This document shows, piece by piece, positions 54,025 to 62,894 of a stretch of 64,000 nt of DNA. The position numbers were made by a program, and so were the translations under genes. Each line of letters starts with the position of its first letter. Position 1 is the first letter of the stretch. The notes under the pieces are model-generated. The model worked only from the letters and a program-made list of their open reading frames with translations, was not told the origin of the DNA and ran no database searches. Location of the stretch: assembly GCF_001277235.1 (NCBI RefSeq), contig NZ_CP012266.1, forward strand, positions 2,852,001 to 2,916,000, written 5' to 3'. Source of the DNA: Cronobacter dublinensis subsp. dublinensis LMG 23823. GTDB taxonomy: Bacteria > Pseudomonadota > Gammaproteobacteria > Enterobacterales > Enterobacteriaceae.

Positions 54025-55266
54025 ATGAAAAGCACGGTTAAAAAACGCGGGTGGATTATCGCCTGCGTCATTGTCGCAGCCCTTGCCGCTCTCCTTTACT
54101 GGCGAAGCGCCGCCACCGACGCGCCCTCCGGCAGCGCGCCGCACGGTCGCGCAGGGATGCGCGCAGGCGGCGCGCCCGCGCCGGTTCAGGCCGCGACGGC
54201 CCGCAGCGAAGCGGTGCCGCGCTACCTCACGGGGCTTGGCACGATCACCGCCGCGAACACCGTCACGGTGCGCAGCCGCGTGGACGGCCAGCTGATGGCC
54301 ATTCACTTCAAAGAAGGCCAGCAGGTTAAAGCCGGCGATCTGCTCGCCGAAATCGACCCGAGCCAGTTTAAGGTGGCGCTCGCTCAGGCGCAGGGGCAGC
54401 TTGCCAAAGACCGCGCGACGCTCGCCAACGCCCGCCGCGACCTGGCGCGCTACCAGCAGCTTGGCAAAACGAATCTGGTCTCACGCCAGGAGCTCGACGC
54501 CCAGCAGGCGCTGGTCAGCGAAACCGAAGGCACGCTGAAAGCCGATGAAGCGGCGGTCGCCAGCGCGCAGTTGCAGCTTGACTGGAGCCGCATCACCGCG
54601 CCCATCGACGGGCGCGTCGGCTTAAAACAGGTGGACATCGGCAATCAGATTTCCAGCGGCGACACGACGGGCCTCGTGGTGCTGACGCAGACGCACCCGA
54701 TAGATCTGGTCTTTACCCTGCCGGAGAGCAATATCGCCGCCGTCATGCAGGCGCAGAAAGCGGGCAAAACCCTGACGGTGGAAGCCTGGGATCGCACCAA
54801 TAGCACGAAGCTCAGTAGCGGCGAACTGCTGAGCCTCGATAACCAGATTGACGCCACCACCGGCACTATCAAGCTCAAAGCGCGCTTCGCCAATGAGGAC
54901 GACGCGCTTTTCCCGAATCAGTTTGTAAACGCCCGGATGCTTATCGACACCCAGCAGAACGCCGTGGTGATCCCGACCGCCGCGCTGCAGATGGGCAACG
55001 AGGGCCATTTCGTCTGGGTGCTCAATGATGACAACAAAGTGAGTAAGCACACCGTCACGACCGGCATTCAGGACAGCGAAAGCGTGGTGATCACCGCGGG
55101 TCTCTCGGCAGGCGATCGCGTGGTGACAGACGGCATCGACCGCCTGACCGAAGGGGCGAAGGTCGAGGTGGTGGCCGCGCAGGCGGCGACGGATACCGCA
55201 AAGCCTGAACGCGGCGAGCGCGCCACGACCGACAGCGCCCGCGCGGCCAAAGGAGCGCGTTCCTGA
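54025..55266 (+). CDS. mdtA: MdtA, periplasmic adaptor of the MdtABC RND pump
   Basis: MdtA (413 aa) is the membrane fusion protein that joins the MdtB/MdtC pump to the TolC outer-membrane channel. An N-terminal hydrophobic anchor (about 9-25) is followed by a lipoyl half-motif (VRSRVDGQLMAIHFKEGQQV), a helical hairpin (about 110-175), the second lipoyl half (RITAPIDGRVGLKQVDIGNQ), and beta-barrel and membrane-proximal domains. The stop overlaps the mdtB ATG (TGATG). Likely activated by BaeR. Confidence 0.97.
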   Translation: MKSTVKKRGWIIACVIVAALAALLYWRSAATDAPSGSAPHGRAGMRAGGAPAPVQAATARSEAVPRYLTGLGTITAANTVTVRSRVDGQLMAIHFKEGQQVKAGDLLAEIDPSQFKVALAQAQGQLAKDRATLANARRDLARYQQLGKTNLVSRQELDAQQALVSETEGTLKADEAAVASAQLQLDWSRITAPIDGRVGLKQVDIGNQISSGDTTGLVVLTQTHPIDLVFTLPESNIAAVMQAQKAGKTLTVEAWDRTNSTKLSSGELLSLDNQIDATTGTIKLKARFANEDDALFPNQFVNARMLIDTQQNAVVIPTAALQMGNEGHFVWVLNDDNKVSKHTVTTGIQDSESVVITAGLSAGDRVVTDGIDRLTEGAKVEVVAAQAATDTAKPERGERATTDSARAAKGARS

Positions 55267-58200
55267 TGCAGGTGTTACCTCCGAGCGCCACGGGCGGCCC
55301 GTCCCGCCTGTTTATTCTGCGCCCCGTCGCCACCACGCTGTTGATGGTGGCGATCCTGCTTGCCGGGATCATCGGCTACCGTTTTCTGCCGGTCTCTGCG
55401 CTGCCGGAAGTGGACTACCCGACCATCCAGGTCGTGACGCTCTACCCCGGCGCCAGCCCGGACGTGGTGACCTCCGCCATTACCGCGCCGCTGGAGCGAC
55501 AGTTCGGCCAGATGTCAGGCTTAAAGCAGATGGCGTCGCAGAGCGCGGGCGGCGCGTCGGTCGTCACGCTACAGTTTCAGCTGACGCTACCGCTCGATGT
55601 CGCCGAACAGGAAGTGCAGGCGGCGATTAATGCCGCCACCAACCTGCTGCCGGACGATCTCCCTAACCCGCCGGTTTACAGCAAAGTCAATCCGGCGGAC
55701 CCGCCCATCATGACGCTTGCGGTCACCTCCTCGGCCCTGCCGATGACCCAGGTGGAAGATATGGTGGAAACCCGCGTCGCGCAGCGTATTTCACAGGTAT
55801 CGGGTGTGGGGCTGGTGACGCTCTCCGGCGGGCAGCGCCCGGCGGTGAGGGTGAAGCTCAACGCGCAGGCGCTGGCGTCGCTGGGCCTTAACAGCGAAAC
55901 GGTGCGCACCGCCATTACCAGCGCGAACGTCAATTCGGCGAAAGGCAGTTTCGACGGCCCCGAGCGCGCAGTGACGCTCTCCGCCAACGATCAGATGAAA
56001 TCCGCCGACGAGTACCGCAACCTGATTATCGCGTACCAGAATGGCGCGCCGGTGCGGCTTGGCGACGTGGCGAAAGTCGAGCAAGGCGCGGAAAACGCCT
56101 GGCTCGGCGCCTGGGCCAATAAACAGCCCGCGATTGTGATGAACGTCCAGCGCCAGCCGGGCGCGAATATCATTACCACCGCTGAAACTATCCAGAAGCT
56201 GCTGCCGCAGCTCACCGAGAGCCTGCCGAAATCGGTGCAGGTGAATGTGCTGACGGATCGCACCACCAATATCAGCGCCTCGGTCAACGACACCCAGTTC
56301 GAGCTGATGCTGGCGATAGCGCTGGTGGTGATGATTATCTACCTGTTCCTGCGCAACGTTCCGGCGACCATTATCCCGGCGGTCGCGGTGCCGCTCTCGC
56401 TGGTCGGCACATTCGCGCTTATGGTGTTTCTCGATTTCTCCATCAACAACCTGACGTTAATGGCGCTGACCATCGCCACCGGTTTTGTGGTGGATGACGC
56501 CATTGTGGTGATTGAGAACATCTCGCGCTATATCGAGAAAGGCGAAAAGCCGCTGGTCGCAGCGCTCAAGGGCGCGGGCGAAATCGGCTTTACGATCATC
56601 TCGCTCACCTTCTCGCTAATAGCGGTGCTGATCCCGCTGCTGTTTATGGGCGACATTGTGGGCCGTCTGTTCCGTGAGTTTGCGGTAACGCTGGCGGTGG
56701 CCATTTTGATTTCCGCCGTAGTCTCGCTGACGCTGACGCCGATGATGTGCGCGCGGATGTTAAGCCATGAATCGCTGCGCAAACAGAACCGCTTTTCGCG
56801 TGCCTCAGAGCGCGTGATTAACCGTGTGATTGCCCGTTACGGACAGTGGCTCAAGCGGGTGCTGAACCATCCGTGGCTGACGCTTGGCGTCGCGGTCGGC
56901 ACGCTGGCGCTCACCGTGCTGCTGTGGGTGGTTATCCCGAAAGGGTTTTTCCCGGTGCAGGACAACGGCATTATTCAGGGTACGCTCCAGGCGCCGCAGT
57001 CTGTCTCCTTTGCCAGCATGGCCGAGCGCCAGCGCGCGGTGGCCGACGTTATCCTCAACGATCCGGCGGTCGAGAGCATGACCTCGTTCGTCGGCGTCGA
57101 CGGCACCAACCCGTCGCTGAACAGCGCGCGGCTGCAAATCAACTTAAAACCGCTGGATGAACGCGATGACCGTGTCCAGACGGTGATTGCGCGTCTCCAG
57201 ACCGCTGCCGCCAGCGTGCCGGGCGCGACGCTCTATCTGCAACCGACGCAGGATCTCACTATCGATACCCAAGTGAGCCGCACGCAGTATCAGTTCACGC
57301 TCCAGGCCAACTCGCTGGAGGCGCTCAGCACATGGGTGCCAAAGCTCACAGAGCGGCTGAAAACGCTGCCGCAGCTCGCGGACGTCAGCAGCGACTGGCA
57401 GGATAAAGGGCTGGTGGCCTTCGTGAATGTGGATCGCGCCAGCGCCAGCCGGCTCGGCATCAGCATGAACGACGTCGATAACGCGCTGTATAACGCCTTT
57501 GGCCAGCGGCTGATCTCCACCATTTATACCCAGGCCAACCAGTATCGGGTGGTGCTGGAGCATGACACCGCCGCGACGCCCGGCCTCAACGCGCTCGACA
57601 GCATTCGCCTTACCAGCAGCGATGGCGGCATGGTGCCGCTCAGCGCTATCGCAAGCGTAGAACAGCGCTTAGGGCCGCTTACCATTAACCATCTGGACCA
57701 GTTCCCATCCACCACGCTCTCCTTCAACGTGCCGACGGGCTATTCGCTCGGCGACGCGGTCGAGGCCATCACCCAGGCGGAGGCGGATCTCGCCTTTCCG
57801 GCGGAGATAACCACCCAGTTCCAGGGCAGCACGCTGGCGTTTCAGGCAGCGCTCGGCAGCACCGTCTGGCTGATTGTGGCGTCGGTGGTGGCGATGTATA
57901 TCGTGCTGGGCGTGCTCTATGAAAGCTTTATTCACCCCATCACTATTCTTTCAACGCTGCCCACCGCGGGCGTCGGCGCGCTGCTGGCGCTGCTTATCGC
58001 CGGGGCGGAGCTGGACGTTATCGCCATCATCGGCATCATTTTGCTGATAGGCATCGTCAAGAAGAACGCCATCATGATGATCGACTTCGCCCTGGCCGCC
58101 GAGCGCGAACAGGGCATGTCGCCGCGCGAGGCGATTTACCAGGCCTGCCTGCTGCGTTTTCGACCGATCCTGATGACCACGCTCGCCGCGCTGCTCGGCG

Positions 58201-58388
58201 CGCTGCCGCTGATGTTAAGCACCGGCGTCGGCGCGGAGCTCAGGCGTCCGCTCGGCATCGGCATGGTGGGCGGCTTGCTGGTAAGCCAGGTGCTGACGCT
58301 CTTTACCACGCCAGTCATTTACCTGCTGTTCGACCGCCTGGGCCATGCCGTGCGCCGTCGCTTTCCCCGCCGTGAAGAGGAGGCGTAA
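55266..58388 (+). CDS. mdtB: MdtB, RND multidrug efflux subunit
   Basis: MdtB (1040 aa) is one of two RND transporters that together form the MdtB2C heterotrimer, exporting bile salts, novobiocin and related compounds using proton flow. Twelve helices in the AcrB pattern, with two periplasmic loops and the TM4 proton-relay stretch ATGFVVDDAIVVIENISRYI (two aspartates), are clear. The first 20 residues VLPPSATGGPSRLFILRPVA include a short extension typical of MdtB. Starts on the last base of the mdtA stop. Confidence 0.97.
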   Translation: MQVLPPSATGGPSRLFILRPVATTLLMVAILLAGIIGYRFLPVSALPEVDYPTIQVVTLYPGASPDVVTSAITAPLERQFGQMSGLKQMASQSAGGASVVTLQFQLTLPLDVAEQEVQAAINAATNLLPDDLPNPPVYSKVNPADPPIMTLAVTSSALPMTQVEDMVETRVAQRISQVSGVGLVTLSGGQRPAVRVKLNAQALASLGLNSETVRTAITSANVNSAKGSFDGPERAVTLSANDQMKSADEYRNLIIAYQNGAPVRLGDVAKVEQGAENAWLGAWANKQPAIVMNVQRQPGANIITTAETIQKLLPQLTESLPKSVQVNVLTDRTTNISASVNDTQFELMLAIALVVMIIYLFLRNVPATIIPAVAVPLSLVGTFALMVFLDFSINNLTLMALTIATGFVVDDAIVVIENISRYIEKGEKPLVAALKGAGEIGFTIISLTFSLIAVLIPLLFMGDIVGRLFREFAVTLAVAILISAVVSLTLTPMMCARMLSHESLRKQNRFSRASERVINRVIARYGQWLKRVLNHPWLTLGVAVGTLALTVLLWVVIPKGFFPVQDNGIIQGTLQAPQSVSFASMAERQRAVADVILNDPAVESMTSFVGVDGTNPSLNSARLQINLKPLDERDDRVQTVIARLQTAAASVPGATLYLQPTQDLTIDTQVSRTQYQFTLQANSLEALSTWVPKLTERLKTLPQLADVSSDWQDKGLVAFVNVDRASASRLGISMNDVDNALYNAFGQRLISTIYTQANQYRVVLEHDTAATPGLNALDSIRLTSSDGGMVPLSAIASVEQRLGPLTINHLDQFPSTTLSFNVPTGYSLGDAVEAITQAEADLAFPAEITTQFQGSTLAFQAALGSTVWLIVASVVAMYIVLGVLYESFIHPITILSTLPTAGVGALLALLIAGAELDVIAIIGIILLIGIVKKNAIMMIDFALAAEREQGMSPREAIYQACLLRFRPILMTTLAALLGALPLMLSTGVGAELRRPLGIGMVGGLLVSQVLTLFTTPVIYLLFDRLGHAVRRRFPRREEEA

Positions 58389-61300
58389 GTGAAGTTTTAC
58401 GCGCTCTTTATCTACCGCCCGGTCGCGACCATCCTGCTCTCCATCGCCGTGACGCTCTGCGGCGTGCTGGGCTTCCGGCTGCTGCCGGTGGCCCCGCTGC
58501 CGCAGGTGGATTTCCCGGTCATTATGGTGAGCGCCTCGCTGCCTGGCGCGTCGCCGGAGACCATGGCGTCGTCGGTGGCGACGCCGCTTGAGCGCTCGCT
58601 CGGGCGCATCGCGGGCGTCAATGAGATGACCTCGTCGAGCTCGCTTGGCAGCACGCGCATTATTCTGGAGTTTAACTTCGACCGCGATATCAACGGCGCG
58701 GCGCGCGACGTGCAGGCGGCCATCAACGCCGCGCAGAGCCTCCTGCCAAGCGGCATGCCCTCGCGCCCGACGTACCGCAAAGCGAACCCGTCCGACGCGC
58801 CAATTATGATCCTGACGCTCACCTCGGACACCTACTCCCAGGGCGAGCTGTATGACTACGCCTCGACACAGCTCGCCCAGACCATCGCGCAAATCGACGG
58901 CGTGGGCGATGTCGATGTCGGCGGCAGCTCGCTGCCCGCCGTGCGCGTGGCGCTAAACCCGCAGGCGCTGTTTAACCAGGGCGTATCGCTGGACGCGGTG
59001 CGTAGCGCCATCAGCAACGCCAACGTGCGCCGCCCGCAGGGCGCGATTGAAGGCGCGCAGCAGCGCTGGCAGTTGCAGACCAACGATGAACTGAAAACTG
59101 CTGCCGAATATGCGCCGCTGGTCATTCACTACCGCAACGGCGCGGCGGTGCAGTTAAGCGACGTGGCGACAGTGACCGATTCGGTGCAGGACGTGCGCAA
59201 CGCGGGCATGACCAACGCCAAACCAGCGATCCTGCTGATGATCCGCAAGCTGCCGGAAGCCAACATCATCGACACCGTGGATCGCATCCGCGGCGCGCTG
59301 CCTGAACTACGCGAGACCATTCCCGCCGCCATCGATATGCAAATAGCGCAGGACCGCTCGCCGACGATTCGCGCGTCGCTTAAAGAGGTGGAACAGTCGC
59401 TGGCGATTTCCGTCGCGCTGGTGATTCTGGTGGTCTTTCTGTTCCTGCGCTCCGGGCGCGCGACGCTTATCCCCGCCGTCGCGGTGCCGGTGTCGCTCGT
59501 CGGCACCTTCGCTGCCATGTACCTGTGCGGCTTCAGCCTGAATAACCTCTCGCTGATGGCGCTGACCATCGCCACGGGTTTTGTGGTGGATGACGCCATT
59601 GTGGTGCTGGAGAATATCTCACGCCATCTGGAAGCGGGCATGAAGCCGCTCCAGGCGGCGCTGCAGGGCGTGCGCGAGGTGGGCTTTACCGTGCTCTCCA
59701 TGAGCCTCTCGCTGGTGGCGGTGTTCCTGCCGCTGCTGCTGATGGGCGGCCTGCCGGGGCGGCTGTTCCGCGAATTCGCGGTGACGCTGTCGGTGGCTAT
59801 CGGGATTTCGCTGGTGGTGTCGCTCACGCTCACGCCGATGATGTGCGGCTGGCTACTGAAAACCCGCGCGCCGAAGGAAACGCGCCGCACCGGTATCAAC
59901 CGGCTGCTGCTGGCGCTTCAGGGCGGCTACGCCCGCTCGCTCGGCTGGGTGCTGAATCACGCGCGGCTGGTGGGCGTGGTGTTGCTGGCGACCATCGCGC
60001 TGAACGTCTGGCTCTATATTTCCATTCCGAAAACCTTTTTCCCCGAGCAGGACACCGGGCGGCTGATGGGCGGCATTCAGGCCGACCAGAGCATCTCGTT
60101 CCAGGCGATGCGCGGCAAGTTACAGGATTTCATGAAAATCATCCGCGACGATCCGGCGGTGGATAACGTTACTGGCTTTACCGGCGGCTCGCGGGTCAAC
60201 AGCGGCATGATGTTTATCTCGCTCAAACCGCTCGGCGAGCGCACAGAGAGCGCCCAGCAGGTGATTGACCGGCTGCGTAAGAAGCTCGCCAAAGAGCCCG
60301 GCGCCAGCCTGTTTTTAATGGCGGTGCAGGATATCCGCGTCGGCGGACGCCAGTCGAACGCCAGCTACCAGTACACGCTGCTGTCAGACGATCTCGCGGC
60401 GCTGCGCCAATGGGAGCCGAAAATCCGCCAGGCGCTCTCCGCCCTACCGCAGCTTGCCGACGTCAACTCTGACCAGCAGGATAACGGCGCGGAGATGAGC
60501 CTGGTCTACGATCGTGAATCGATGGCGCGCTTAGGGATCAGCGTGCAGGACGCCAACAGCCTGCTGAATAACGCGTTCGGCCAGCGCCAGATTTCGACCA
60601 TCTACCAGCCGCTGAACCAGTACAAAGTGGTGATGGAGGTCGACCCGCGCTACACCCAGGACATCAGTGCGCTGAATCAGATGTTCGTGCTGAACAGCGA
60701 AGGCAAGCCGGTCCCGCTCTCGTGGTTCGCGACATGGCGGCCCGCCAACGCGCCGCTGTCGGTGAACCATCAGGGGCTGTCGGCGGCATCGACCATCGCG
60801 TTTAACCTGCCGACCGGCGTCTCGCTCTCCGAGGCGAGCGACGTCATCACCCGCGCCATGACCTCGCTCGGCGTGCCGTCGTCGGTGCGCGGCAGCTTCG
60901 CGGGCACGGCGCAGGTGTTCCAGGACACCATGAATTCGCAGGTAATCCTGATCCTGGCCGCCATCGCCACGGTCTATATCGTGCTGGGGATGCTGTATGA
61001 AAGTTACGTGCACCCGCTGACTATCCTTTCCACGCTCCCTTCGGCGGGCGTCGGGGCGTTACTGGCGCTGGAGGCGTTCGACGCCCCGTTTAGCCTCATC
61101 GCGCTTATCGGTATTATGCTATTGATTGGTATCGTGAAGAAGAACGCGATAATGATGGTGGACTTCGCGTTGGAGGCCCAGCGCAGCGGCGAGCTGACCG
61201 CCCGCGAGGCGATTTTCCAGGCCTGCCTGCTGCGTTTTCGGCCGATCATGATGACGACGCTGGCGGCGCTGTTCGGCGCGCTGCCGCTCATGATAGCGAG

Positions 61301-61475
61301 CGGCGACGGCGCGGAGCTGCGCCAGCCGCTCGGCATTACGATCGTCGGCGGCCTGGTGATGAGCCAGCTGCTGACGCTCTACACCACGCCGGTGGTCTAC
61401 CTCTTCTTCGACCGACTGCGCCTGCGTTTTACGCGCCGGGCGAAACCTGAGGACCCCGTGACCACGAGCGAATAG
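58389..61475 (+). CDS. mdtC: MdtC, RND multidrug efflux subunit
   Basis: MdtC (1028 aa) is the second RND subunit of the MdtABC pump. It begins MKFYALFIYRPVATILLS from a GTG codon placed directly after the mdtB TAA, with no gap and no in-frame ATG nearby, so tight coupling to mdtB translation is likely. The TM4 motif ATGFVVDDAIVVLENISRHL and the C-terminal LLIGIVKKNAIMMVDFALEA are conserved. MdtC is thought to be the drug-binding member of the heterotrimer and MdtB the proton-driving one. Confidence 0.97.
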   Translation: MKFYALFIYRPVATILLSIAVTLCGVLGFRLLPVAPLPQVDFPVIMVSASLPGASPETMASSVATPLERSLGRIAGVNEMTSSSSLGSTRIILEFNFDRDINGAARDVQAAINAAQSLLPSGMPSRPTYRKANPSDAPIMILTLTSDTYSQGELYDYASTQLAQTIAQIDGVGDVDVGGSSLPAVRVALNPQALFNQGVSLDAVRSAISNANVRRPQGAIEGAQQRWQLQTNDELKTAAEYAPLVIHYRNGAAVQLSDVATVTDSVQDVRNAGMTNAKPAILLMIRKLPEANIIDTVDRIRGALPELRETIPAAIDMQIAQDRSPTIRASLKEVEQSLAISVALVILVVFLFLRSGRATLIPAVAVPVSLVGTFAAMYLCGFSLNNLSLMALTIATGFVVDDAIVVLENISRHLEAGMKPLQAALQGVREVGFTVLSMSLSLVAVFLPLLLMGGLPGRLFREFAVTLSVAIGISLVVSLTLTPMMCGWLLKTRAPKETRRTGINRLLLALQGGYARSLGWVLNHARLVGVVLLATIALNVWLYISIPKTFFPEQDTGRLMGGIQADQSISFQAMRGKLQDFMKIIRDDPAVDNVTGFTGGSRVNSGMMFISLKPLGERTESAQQVIDRLRKKLAKEPGASLFLMAVQDIRVGGRQSNASYQYTLLSDDLAALRQWEPKIRQALSALPQLADVNSDQQDNGAEMSLVYDRESMARLGISVQDANSLLNNAFGQRQISTIYQPLNQYKVVMEVDPRYTQDISALNQMFVLNSEGKPVPLSWFATWRPANAPLSVNHQGLSAASTIAFNLPTGVSLSEASDVITRAMTSLGVPSSVRGSFAGTAQVFQDTMNSQVILILAAIATVYIVLGMLYESYVHPLTILSTLPSAGVGALLALEAFDAPFSLIALIGIMLLIGIVKKNAIMMVDFALEAQRSGELTAREAIFQACLLRFRPIMMTTLAALFGALPLMIASGDGAELRQPLGITIVGGLVMSQLLTLYTTPVVYLFFDRLRLRFTRRAKPEDPVTTSE

Positions 61476-61478
61476 CCT

Positions 61479-62894
61479 ATGACCGACCTGCCCCAGAACG
61501 TGCGCTGGCAATTGTGGATTGTCGCCTTCGGCTTTTTTATGCAGGCGCTGGACACCACTATCGTTAACACCGCCCTGCCCTCCATGGCCGCGAGCCTCGG
61601 AGAGAGCCCGCTGCGGATGCACATGGTGATTGTCTCCTACGTGCTGACGGTGGCGGTGATGCTGCCCGCGAGCGGCTGGCTGGCGGACCGCGTCGGGGTG
61701 CGCAATATCTTCTTCTGCGCCATTGTGCTGTTTACGCTCGGCTCGCTGTTTTGCGCCTGGTCGTCAACGCTCGACGAGCTGGTGGCGGCGCGGGTGTTGC
61801 AGGGCGTCGGCGGCGCGATGATGGTACCGGTCGGCAGGCTGACGGTGATGAAAATCGTCCCGCGCGATCAATACATGGCCGCGATGACCTTTGTCACGCT
61901 GCCAGGCCAGGTCGGGCCGCTGCTCGGCCCGGCGCTCGGCGGGCTACTGGTGGAGTACGCCTCGTGGCACTGGATCTTTCTGATTAACCTGCCGGTCGGC
62001 ATGGCGGGTGCCGCCGCGACGCTGTGGCTGATGCCGAACTACACGATGCAAACGCGGCGGTTCGATTTCTCCGGTTTTCTGCTGCTCGCCTTCGGCATGG
62101 CGGCGCTGACGATAGCGCTTGATGGCTACAAGAGTACCGGTCTTTCCGCCGCCGGGCTCGGCGCGCTGGTAGCGGGCGGCAGCGCGGCGGTGCTGCTCTA
62201 TCTGTGGCACGCGCGCGGCAACGAGCGGGCGCTGTTCAGCCTGCGGCTTTTCGAGACCCGCACCTTTTCGCTCGGGCTGTTCGGCAGCTTATGCGGGCGC
62301 ATCGGCAGCGGGATGCTGCCGTTTATGACGCCGGTCTTTTTACAGATTGGCCTCGGGTTTTCGCCGTTTCACGCTGGCCTGATGATGATCCCGATGGTGC
62401 TTGGCAGCATGGGGATGAAGCGCATCGTGGTGCAGGTGGTGAACCGCTTTGGTTATCGCCGGGTGCTGGTGGCCTCCACGCTCGGACTGGCGCTGGTGAG
62501 CGTGCTGTTTATGGGCGTGGCGCTCGCGGGCGGGTACTGGCTGCTGCCGCTGGTGCTGCTCTTGCAGGGAATGATTAACTCGGTGCGCTTCTCGGCAATG
62601 AACACCCTGACGCTGCGCGACCTGCCGGATGAGATGGCGAGCGGCGGCAACAGTATGCTCTCAATGGTGATGCAGCTCGCCATGAGCCTCGGCGTGACCC
62701 TCGCGGGCCTGCTGCTCGGCGCGTTCGGCCATAACCATCTGGCCGCTGACAGCAGCGACGCGCACGGGATCTTCCTTTGGACGTACCTGTGCATGGCGCT
62801 CATTATCGCCGTGCCCGCGCTGGTGTTTGCCCGCGTCCCGAAGGATATCAGTAAAAACACCGCGATCGCGCGGCGCAAAAGGAGAGCTTCATGA
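61479..62894 (+). CDS. mdtD: MdtD, MFS-type transporter
   Basis: MdtD (471 aa) is a 14-helix major facilitator transporter of the DHA2 group in the mdtABCD-baeSR operon. It is dispensable for the MdtABC drug phenotype, and later work on E. coli suggested an iron-citrate export role (proposed name iceT). The DHA2 motif LDTTIVNTALPSMAASLG at about 22-39 and motif A-like GWLADRVGVRNIF are intact. It starts three bases after mdtC and its stop overlaps the baeS start by four (ATGA). Confidence 0.95.
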   Translation: MTDLPQNVRWQLWIVAFGFFMQALDTTIVNTALPSMAASLGESPLRMHMVIVSYVLTVAVMLPASGWLADRVGVRNIFFCAIVLFTLGSLFCAWSSTLDELVAARVLQGVGGAMMVPVGRLTVMKIVPRDQYMAAMTFVTLPGQVGPLLGPALGGLLVEYASWHWIFLINLPVGMAGAAATLWLMPNYTMQTRRFDFSGFLLLAFGMAALTIALDGYKSTGLSAAGLGALVAGGSAAVLLYLWHARGNERALFSLRLFETRTFSLGLFGSLCGRIGSGMLPFMTPVFLQIGLGFSPFHAGLMMIPMVLGSMGMKRIVVQVVNRFGYRRVLVASTLGLALVSVLFMGVALAGGYWLLPLVLLLQGMINSVRFSAMNTLTLRDLPDEMASGGNSMLSMVMQLAMSLGVTLAGLLLGAFGHNHLAADSSDAHGIFLWTYLCMALIIAVPALVFARVPKDISKNTAIARRKRRAS

